Origin: Saprospirales bacterium
GTDB taxonomy: Bacteria > Bacteroidota > Bacteroidia > Chitinophagales > Saprospiraceae
Direction of reading: 5' to 3'
NCBI GenBank assembly: GCA_003448025.1
Contig: DLXL01000460.1
Span: forward strand, 1-5,228
DNA: 5,228 nucleotides
The position numbers were made by a program, and so were the translations under genes. Of this stretch, positions 1 through 5,228 are shown piece by piece. The notes beneath the pieces are model-generated. The model made no database searches. It was not told the origin of the DNA and saw only the letters and a list, made by a program, of their open reading frames with translations. Position 1 is the stretch's first letter. Each line of letters opens with the position of its first letter.

Positions 1-18
1 TGCGGAGGGATAAACAAG

Positions 19-32
19 AGGAATTAATTCCT
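19..32. repeat. 14-bp perfect palindrome AGGAATTAATTCCT
   Basis: The sequence equals its own reverse complement over 14 bases. It lies 37 bp beyond the stop codon of the minus-strand WG-repeat gene. As a hairpin it would have only a 5-bp stem around a TTAA loop, and no T-run follows on either strand, so it is not a convincing terminator. It could be a protein-binding site or chance. The rest of 1-69 shows no recognisable gene; a plus-strand gene could end at the TAA at 25-27, but eight codons are too few to judge. Confidence 0.3.
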
Positions 33-69
33 GATCAAAAATGGAGCTGTGCGAAATATGATCCCACCT

Positions 70-1569
70 TCATATTCCTTTCACCACGCCAAATTTTCCT
101 CCTCTTTCCACATAAAACCAGTTATTCCCAACTGGTTTTATGCTATGGTATATTGGTTCCAATAAAAGCCCTTCAGGTGTTACCAGGCCAAATAGTTTAT
201 TCAGTTCAAAAATAGCGATTTGGCTATCTTTTACAGAAATAAATGAGTTCACCGCAAAATTCAATACGGGGGCGCCATTCAGGTTATAGATTAATTGTGG
301 GTTTTCTTGTACGTTGTCTACCAATACACCCTGCAATAGATCTGGCTGAGTAATTTTTCCGTAGGAAACGAAGTAATGGGGGTATAGATAAAAGGTTCCG
401 CTGAATACGGGTGGCTGCACCCAGTTTCCTTTGGGATCAAGTAACCCATACAGCTTCTGTTTTTTGTTTTTCAGTATGGCTGCTGCAAACAACGCACTAT
501 TCAAGGTTCCTTTACATTCAACAATGGAGTCAAGCGGAAGCTCCTCTCCGAGAATGGTAAACACTTTCAGATTTTTATTGGGAAACTGAGCTGCAAATGC
601 CTGGTTTCCTGCCGGAATAAACGCGGCATATTGTGCAGAGGGAAGCACCACTTTACCGGTAGTGTCGCACAATCCTATTTGATCCCCTTCCTTAAATTCG
701 TATAACCCCCGGGTAAATTGCTTTAAAAAAACAAATTTGGGAGTGAAAAGCGGCTTGCCATCCTTTTTGATCAAACTATAGGATCCGTTTACTTTAACTA
801 CCGCGAAACCAAACTCATTGAAAGGACCTGCAGATTGAAACTGCGGTTTGATTTGCCAGGATCCATCCTCCGTAAGATAGCCCCACTGGGTTTTTACAGC
901 TACAGGGGCAAGACCATTTCTGAATGCCTCTGCATTGCTAAAGGTGTCTACCTTTTCTTTTCCTGCCTTTAGATAACTATAGATGAATTTATCAGCCGAA
1001 AGTCTTTTGAATTCCGGGGGTTTTAACCACTTAACCTGGGATTCTTTCAGGTCATATCCCTGTCGGGACATAAACGCTATGGCGTTTCCTTTTTTGTATT
1101 CCAGTACGGTGTCGCCCAGGATATTAAGGCTGCTTAATCCTGATGTAGACCAACCTTTAATGATCTGGTTTTTTTCATTGATTATAGCAGACATACCATA
1201 TTTAGTCACAGCAAAAGCCCAGCATGGGCCCTCCTTTACAGCTGCCATTGACAGGGATGAATAAACCGGTGGAATAATTTCGCCTTTATCGTTGTGCCAT
1301 ACCCCTTTTAATTTTCCCCGTACAATCAGCCAATAAGGTCCATTCAGATGACTTATCTCATCATAGCTCATTTCCTTAACCTCTCCTTGCTCAGACATCC
1401 GGTATAAATGCCCTTGTTTTGAATAGTGGAAATAGGATTGGTCCGGAGTGCCTGTTGGAGTGGCGTCGGCTTCCAGATCTAGCAGCCATTTCAACTGCAT
1501 GGACTGGGCTGTTAAGCCAGGCGTAATCAGGATAGAGATAGCTAAAATAAAAATCGATTTTAAATGCAT
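70..1569 (-). CDS. Exported WG-repeat-containing protein (degenerate repeats), 499 aa, complete
   Basis: The reading frame runs from ATG (1569-1567) to TGA (72-70). Residues 1-22 form a classical signal peptide: Lys4, a hydrophobic core at 6-15, and LTAQ before the mature part. There is no cysteine for lipidation, so the protein is probably periplasmic or surface-exposed. The mature protein is a chain of WG-type repeat units, each a short [K/Q]-x-aromatic-G-hydrophobic strand, then D/N-x-x-G, then a P-x-[Y/F] strand. They are clearest near residues 86-103 (KGVWHNDKGEIIPPVY), 226-244 (only here is the literal WG kept, W229-G230), 262-279, 295-314, 372-389, 458-474 and 490-497. WG repeats are known as beta-propeller or solenoid-like units common in Bacteroidota, but their molecular role is mostly unknown; binding or scaffolding is inference. 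No catalytic motif is visible. The gene is divergent from the exported protein starting at 1606, 36 bp away. The family call is solid; the function is not known. Confidence 0.92.
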   Translation of the reverse strand: MHLKSIFILAISILITPGLTAQSMQLKWLLDLEADATPTGTPDQSYFHYSKQGHLYRMSEQGEVKEMSYDEISHLNGPYWLIVRGKLKGVWHNDKGEIIPPVYSSLSMAAVKEGPCWAFAVTKYGMSAIINEKNQIIKGWSTSGLSSLNILGDTVLEYKKGNAIAFMSRQGYDLKESQVKWLKPPEFKRLSADKFIYSYLKAGKEKVDTFSNAEAFRNGLAPVAVKTQWGYLTEDGSWQIKPQFQSAGPFNEFGFAVVKVNGSYSLIKKDGKPLFTPKFVFLKQFTRGLYEFKEGDQIGLCDTTGKVVLPSAQYAAFIPAGNQAFAAQFPNKNLKVFTILGEELPLDSIVECKGTLNSALFAAAILKNKKQKLYGLLDPKGNWVQPPVFSGTFYLYPHYFVSYGKITQPDLLQGVLVDNVQENPQLIYNLNGAPVLNFAVNSFISVKDSQIAIFELNKLFGLVTPEGLLLEPIYHSIKPVGNNWFYVERGGKFGVVKGI

Positions 1570-1578
1570 GCCCGGCTG

Positions 1579-1586
1579 TATTTTTA
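1579..1586 (+). promoter_or_regulatory. Weak candidate -7 element for the 1606-5228 operon
   Basis: TATTTTTA matches the Bacteroidota -7 consensus TAnnTTTG except at the last base. It would place transcription start roughly 15 nt before the ATG at 1606. A T-run at 1558-1561, 17 bp upstream, could serve as a poor -33 element. The only other upstream sequence is the 5' end of the divergent gene, so some promoter must lie here or inside that gene. The match is weak and tentative. Confidence 0.25.
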
Positions 1587-1589
1587 CGA

Positions 1590-1597
1590 CAAATATA
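1590..1597 (-). promoter_or_regulatory. Candidate Bacteroidota -7 promoter element for the minus-strand WG-repeat gene
   Basis: Read on the minus strand this is TATATTTG, a full match to the Bacteroidota primary-sigma -7 consensus TAnnTTTG. It lies 20 bp upstream of the ATG at 1569, giving a short leader of about 15 nt. No convincing TTTG -33 element is visible at the usual spacing; that position falls inside the first codons of the divergent gene. The leader contains no Shine-Dalgarno sequence, as is usual in this phylum. The element overlaps the leader of the divergent gene, so the two promoters would share the same 36 bp. Confidence 0.5.
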
Positions 1598-1605
1598 GAT
1601 GCTAA

Positions 1606-3519
1606 ATGAAGTTCAGTTACCTAGTCCTGGTATTTTGTTTATGGTTTCCTGTTTCTGCCAGTAGCCAACCTGATTGGACCCTTATTGTCCCGGATGTCTT
1701 TACTTATCTGGATACCGAAGCGGCAGATTCTGTTAAGGCCATTCGTGGGCGCGCTGACCAGATTCGTGCGCAGATGAATGACATTATGTTGAAAAAAGGG
1801 TTAGATCCAAAAGACCTTTTTGATGCTTTATTGTCCAGTTTTAATGAAGGCCTGAGTAAAAATTTTGTCCAGGAACCGAAATCCCTTAGGGTAAAAATGG
1901 AGCGGGATGCAGATATTGAACGTTTGGAAAATTTGCATATCCGGTTGTTTAAGGAAGATGTTTCCTTGCAAAGGTGGCTAAATATTACCCAGCAATTAAA
2001 GAAGCACCCGGACCGGGCACAATATAGTCGCTGGTCATTGCTGCACCGCAATTTGCCGCCACCCGAAATGCGCAAATTCAGCACACCTGAATTACTGAAA
2101 CCCTGGGTAAGAGATGAAGTGATGTGTGATATCGTGGCGGCCATCGATGCCACCAGTCCGGATAAAGCCAATGGTAAAGTAAAAGCTTTTAGCCTTAAAT
2201 TTGAGTATGATCGGTTAGACTCTCTGGACCGTACAAAAGGAATGCGGGAGTGGCAATTCCCGGTGCCTCCGGAAGTGATTTTTTGCAGCTTTCCCATGAA
2301 TGGCGCCTACAGTTTCAGTATGGACGAATCCATTCCCGGAGTAGGGTACGTGATATTGCCGCGTTCTGCAAACAGCGCTTTATCTGCACTGGTGTACAGC
2401 CAGACTGCCTGGCGGGCGCGCTGGTGCAACACACGTGGAACCGTCACCTACACACCCATGGAAGTGCGGGATGGCCATCAGTTCTTTTTTAATTTTCCAC
2501 AGCGCTTTTTCAAACCAGGAGAATTATACCGATTGGAAATTATAGCTACGCCAAAGGTCAATTTCTCTACCATCCTGCCGGTTTCCATTTGCCGTCAGGC
2601 TTATCATGGCTTGGAAATGGATGAGCAACCCATCCAGCAACGCCTGCCGGATGAAGTCAAGATCACTGAACTCTACTTTCGTGTGGCTAATGCTGATGTG
2701 ATCAAACGCACCTATCCCATAAAAGGAGAGGTAGATTGGTTTTCCGGTAAAGTGACCTTTGAAACGGAAGATCCCTTTGATGCCATGGAAATGTATGGAA
2801 CCGGCAATACACGTCCCGGGGTCAGTTTTACCTTGCAAAACCTTCATTTCAGCAAACTGGATGAAGCACTGCGGTCGAGTGCCTTGCTGTACTATTTAAG
2901 TGTTCCGGAAATAGAACCGGTAGAAAACCAGCCCCTGGATAAACTCCTGATTGCGGAAATGGATAATACTTTTCAAGCGCCCTTCATAACCAATGTGAAT
3001 ATGGGCGCCTGGAAAGATTACATGAGCCAGCCCAGCGCTAGAATCTATCCAAAACAAAACCTGCCCAATGGGTATTATTCACCTTCCTGGTCTGCCGCAT
3101 TTTCGCCGGATAGTATTTTTACCGATAGAAGAGTTCCATTCATCACCCGGCAGATGTTTGAAAAAAACAAAATTCCTAACGCCGGAAAATACCGTTGTGT
3201 ACTTCAGGTTGGAGAATTCGTACAAGTAGTTCAGACCCTGGCTTTGCATCGTCAGCAAATTGAACGGCGGATAGAGGAGCGGAGCAGATTTTTATTTGAA
3301 CTGGATCGCAGGGATGCTGCAAGAAAAGGACAGGCCTTTACGGGCAATATGGCTGATTACAAAAAAAGAGAAATGGACAACCTGCCTTCCGAGGTGAAAT
3401 TCATTCGGGAATGCCAATTCCCGGAGGTGATACAGAAAAACTTCACCCTGCTCTATTCCAAGTATTTCCCGGGAACCAGTCAACGCCTGGCTGAGCTGCC
3501 CATAAAGCTAACCGAATAA
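1606..3519 (+). CDS. Exported protein of unrecognised family, 637 aa, first gene of a coupled pair
   Basis: The start is well fixed: an in-frame TAA (1603-1605) directly precedes the ATG, and the first 20 or so residues form a signal peptide (Lys2, hydrophobic core 5-14, VSASSQ cleavage zone). Cys11 lies inside the core without a lipobox, so signal peptidase I export is expected. I do not recognise the family. Visible regions are: a charged, helix-rich N-terminal part at about 36-135; a Pro-rich link near 150-160; a beta-rich middle at about 210-480, with LYFR at 356-359, EDPFDAMEMYG at 388-398 and EMDNTF at 451-456; and a C-terminal charged helix at about 546-570 (QQIERRIEERSRF). Six cysteines follow the signal peptide (174, 227, 274, 329, 531, 603), enough for up to three disulfides. 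No catalytic triad, metal site or transmembrane segment stands out. The stop overlaps the start of the WG-repeat gene at 3519. A structural or surface-assembly role is inference only. Confidence 0.92.
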   Translation: MKFSYLVLVFCLWFPVSASSQPDWTLIVPDVFTYLDTEAADSVKAIRGRADQIRAQMNDIMLKKGLDPKDLFDALLSSFNEGLSKNFVQEPKSLRVKMERDADIERLENLHIRLFKEDVSLQRWLNITQQLKKHPDRAQYSRWSLLHRNLPPPEMRKFSTPELLKPWVRDEVMCDIVAAIDATSPDKANGKVKAFSLKFEYDRLDSLDRTKGMREWQFPVPPEVIFCSFPMNGAYSFSMDESIPGVGYVILPRSANSALSALVYSQTAWRARWCNTRGTVTYTPMEVRDGHQFFFNFPQRFFKPGELYRLEIIATPKVNFSTILPVSICRQAYHGLEMDEQPIQQRLPDEVKITELYFRVANADVIKRTYPIKGEVDWFSGKVTFETEDPFDAMEMYGTGNTRPGVSFTLQNLHFSKLDEALRSSALLYYLSVPEIEPVENQPLDKLLIAEMDNTFQAPFITNVNMGAWKDYMSQPSARIYPKQNLPNGYYSPSWSAAFSPDSIFTDRRVPFITRQMFEKNKIPNAGKYRCVLQVGEFVQVVQTLALHRQQIERRIEERSRFLFELDRRDAARKGQAFTGNMADYKKREMDNLPSEVKFIRECQFPEVIQKNFTLLYSKYFPGTSQRLAELPIKLTE

Positions 3520-3521
3520 TG
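3517..3521 (+). promoter_or_regulatory. TAATG stop-start overlap (translational coupling site)
   Basis: The TAA that ends the 637-aa protein (3517-3519) shares its last A with the ATG (3519-3521) of the following gene. A second ATG follows directly at 3522. No Shine-Dalgarno-like sequence precedes it, so terminating ribosomes probably reinitiate here. This ties the output of the two proteins together and supports a single transcript. Confidence 0.75.
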
Positions 3522-5228
3522 ATGCGTTTTATAGTATTTTCTTTTCTTTGGCTGTGTGTTATTGGTGTAAAAGCTCAAGTGCCTGGCGCCATTTGGGTAG
3601 TACCGCCTGTCATTGACAGCGCAGAGACTATTGTGATTTCCGCGCAGGACCTTGATCCAAGAATCATCGTCAAAAACAAACAAAACAAGTACGGATTGTA
3701 TGATCGATCAGGCAAAAAATTATTGCCTGTTATATACGATTACCTCGATCTGAAAAATGGATGGGTGGTAGCTACCGTAAAAGGACAACCGGCCAGAAAG
3801 CTTCTCTTTAATGATCGTATGGAAGATTTAGGGCGGGTTTACGATAAGTTTGAACCACAGCAAGGAGGAGTAGCCATAGTTTACAAAGATAATCTGGCAG
3901 GCATGATCAACCAGAAAGGTGAGGAAATTTTACCATTAAAATATGATGCGGTACATTATGGTACCAATGAACTGGTCTTTAGTCTGGGCAATGAGATAAA
4001 AAGAGTTCCGCAAAGCCCTTCCCCTGAACATCCCAGGGCAAAACAGGTACGGGAAGAGAAAGCCAAAAAGGTATTATCAGGCTATATCCAGGTTCAAAAG
4101 AACGGCTTACAGGGGTTTGTCAATTTGAAAGGCGATACCGTCGTGCCGGCACTTTATACATTGGGCCCTATCCATCCCAAAGGATATATCATAGCAAGCC
4201 TGGACGGTAAAAAAAGCTGGGGAGTGATTGATACCCGCCATAAAACACTGCGCCATTTCACCGCCACCGGACATGGTAACTGGACGAAAAGCGGGATGAT
4301 CCCACTAAGGGAAGACAATCTCTGGGCGCTTTATAAGTTTCCGGAAGGAACAGAGATTATTGCCAAAGGCGTCTGGGACCATATTGAAACCTTTGATTAT
4401 GGAAGGGAATGGTTCAAGGTAACCAAGGATAAAAAAACGGGCTTGATCAACGCTAAAGGAGAAGTGCTGCTGCCGGCTGTTTATGACTTTATCCAACCCA
4501 AACCATTTGTTACGGCCATATTTCGGCAAGGCACACAATATGGCTACTGGCTTTATGAAACAAAAAAGCTTGTTGAGCCGAAATATTCCTCCCTGTTAAA
4601 CTATGAAGACAGTTTGCTGATCGTAACCATGAATAAGGAAACTGCGCTGATTGATGCCAAAACAGAGAAAATACTGATTCCATTCAGCAAATTTGGGCTG
4701 GAAAAAAAGGGCGCCTATTTTGTCAGCGATTTCAAATATGATTCTACCAAGAGTACCACGGCTGATGGTAGACTGCATGGATTATACGACCGGAAAGGGA
4801 AAATGATCCTGGCGCCTGATTCTGTGGATCTGCATATCTTCCCTGACGAGAGTTACTTTATATTTCCACATTATAAAAAAGTTATGAAATATGCCGAACA
4901 CCGTTCCAAAACAGGTGAACTGCTTCGCAATATAGATAGGGTATCAGATTATGTAAATTATGATCATTGGTTTAGATCCAGTAAAAACCCGGAGGGGAAA
5001 TATGTGTTTTCTACCTTTTCTTATCTGGATCCACCCGGAAAAGAGCAGCGATATGCAGAAAGAAAGGACACCAAAGAAAAAGTACATATGGTCAGAACCG
5101 CCGATAAAAAGTGGGGTTTAACCACGCTGGAGGGCGCTGTATTGGTGCCGCCGGTGTTTGATCAGATGGAGCCTACCAACGATGGCTATTTCAAGGTAAA
5201 ATACGAAGGCAAATGGGGGGTGATACAG
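3519..5228 (+). CDS. Exported WG-repeat-containing protein, at least 570 aa, cut by the window end
   Basis: The frame is open without a stop from ATG 3519 (or 3522) to the last base, 570 codons; the 3' end lies outside the window. An in-frame TGA at 3492-3494, with no start codon between it and 3519, rules out a longer N-terminus. Residues 1-20 are a signal peptide (Arg3, hydrophobic core 4-17, VKAQ). WG-type repeats of the form K-x-[W/Y]-G-[L/V]-[I/Y]-[D/N]-x-x-G-x-x-x-x-P-x-[Y/F]-D begin near residues 57 (KYGLYDRSGKKLLPVIYD), 127, 196, 232 (SWGVID), 267, 307 (TGLINAKGEVLLPAVYD), 341, 419, 531 (KWGLTTLEGAVLVPPVFD) and 565 (KWGVIQ). A charged insertion lies at about 163-187. Repeats are closer to consensus than in the divergent WG protein at 70-1569. 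WG repeats are thought to fold as beta-propeller-like blades; a ligand- or partner-binding role is inference. It is coupled to the unknown exported protein, suggesting the two work together. Confidence 0.9.
   Translation, partial: MMRFIVFSFLWLCVIGVKAQVPGAIWVVPPVIDSAETIVISAQDLDPRIIVKNKQNKYGLYDRSGKKLLPVIYDYLDLKNGWVVATVKGQPARKLLFNDRMEDLGRVYDKFEPQQGGVAIVYKDNLAGMINQKGEEILPLKYDAVHYGTNELVFSLGNEIKRVPQSPSPEHPRAKQVREEKAKKVLSGYIQVQKNGLQGFVNLKGDTVVPALYTLGPIHPKGYIIASLDGKKSWGVIDTRHKTLRHFTATGHGNWTKSGMIPLREDNLWALYKFPEGTEIIAKGVWDHIETFDYGREWFKVTKDKKTGLINAKGEVLLPAVYDFIQPKPFVTAIFRQGTQYGYWLYETKKLVEPKYSSLLNYEDSLLIVTMNKETALIDAKTEKILIPFSKFGLEKKGAYFVSDFKYDSTKSTTADGRLHGLYDRKGKMILAPDSVDLHIFPDESYFIFPHYKKVMKYAEHRSKTGELLRNIDRVSDYVNYDHWFRSSKNPEGKYVFSTFSYLDPPGKEQRYAERKDTKEKVHMVRTADKKWGLTTLEGAVLVPPVFDQMEPTNDGYFKVKYEGKWGVIQ

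Noticed and set aside
19..32. Palindrome considered as a rho-independent terminator for the minus-strand gene
   Set aside because: The stem is only 5 bp, AT-rich, and no T-run follows in the direction of transcription.
3..212. Plus-strand frame open from the window edge to a TAG at 210-212, which could be the end of an upstream gene
   Set aside because: It would overlap about 140 bp of the minus-strand WG-repeat gene, and most of its translation is antisense of that gene; the first codons alone cannot support a call.
983..1264. 93-aa plus-strand open frame inside the minus-strand WG-repeat gene
   Set aside because: It is antisense to a clear repeat-protein frame and shows no family features.
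1704..2297. 197-aa minus-strand open frame inside the 637-aa gene
   Set aside because: It lies fully antisense to a well-supported gene, has Ser/Arg-rich composition typical of a shadow frame, and has no signal peptide or recognisable motif.
2250..2492. 80-aa plus-strand frame in another phase of the 637-aa gene
   Set aside because: It overlaps a longer frame with better evidence; its composition (Cys/His/Trp-rich) looks like an out-of-phase translation.
2524..2847. 107-aa minus-strand open frame
   Set aside because: It is antisense to the 637-aa gene and has no independent promoter or recognisable domain.
3292..3683. Two short minus-strand frames of 63 and 67 aa across the junction of the plus-strand genes
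   Set aside because: Both are antisense to supported coding sequence, and one spans the stop-start overlap; nothing supports translation.
4305..4778. Two minus-strand frames of 77 and 60 aa
   Set aside because: Both are antisense to the WG-repeat frame, whose repeats continue unbroken through this region.

Overview
The window looks like chromosomal DNA from a Bacteroidota bacterium, most plausibly Chitinophagaceae/Sphingobacteriia-like. The basis is moderate GC, starts without Shine-Dalgarno sequences, a TAnnTTTG-type -7 promoter element, exported proteins whose signal peptides end just before Gln, and the abundance of WG-repeat proteins. This placement is inference; no rRNA or marker gene is present.

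Layout: (1) Positions 1-69 are a short non-coding stretch or the edge of a neighbouring gene, with one 14-bp palindrome. (2) Positions 70-1569, minus strand, encode a complete 499-aa exported protein made mostly of degenerate WG-type repeats. (3) Positions 1570-1605 are a 36-bp divergent intergenic region with a good -7 element for the minus gene and a weaker one for the plus gene. (4) Positions 1606-3519, plus strand, encode a complete 637-aa exported protein of unrecognised family with helical ends, a beta-rich middle and six cysteines after the signal peptide. (5) Positions 3519-5228, plus strand, encode a second, larger WG-repeat exported protein, still open at the window edge after 570 codons. 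Its ATG overlaps the preceding TAA (TAATG), so genes 2 and 3 are very probably co-transcribed and translationally coupled.

All three products carry Sec-type signal peptides and no convincing lipobox, so they should act in the periplasm, on the outer membrane or outside the cell. The two WG proteins flank the unknown protein divergently. A reasonable but unproven reading is that the repeat proteins are binding or scaffold beta-propeller-like partners of the unknown exported protein. There are no enzymes with visible catalytic motifs, RNA genes, mobile elements or CRISPR arrays, and no gene-free stretch longer than 300 bases. I cannot show that this is a new system. The most notable item is the unknown 637-aa protein coupled to, and flanked by, WG-repeat proteins.
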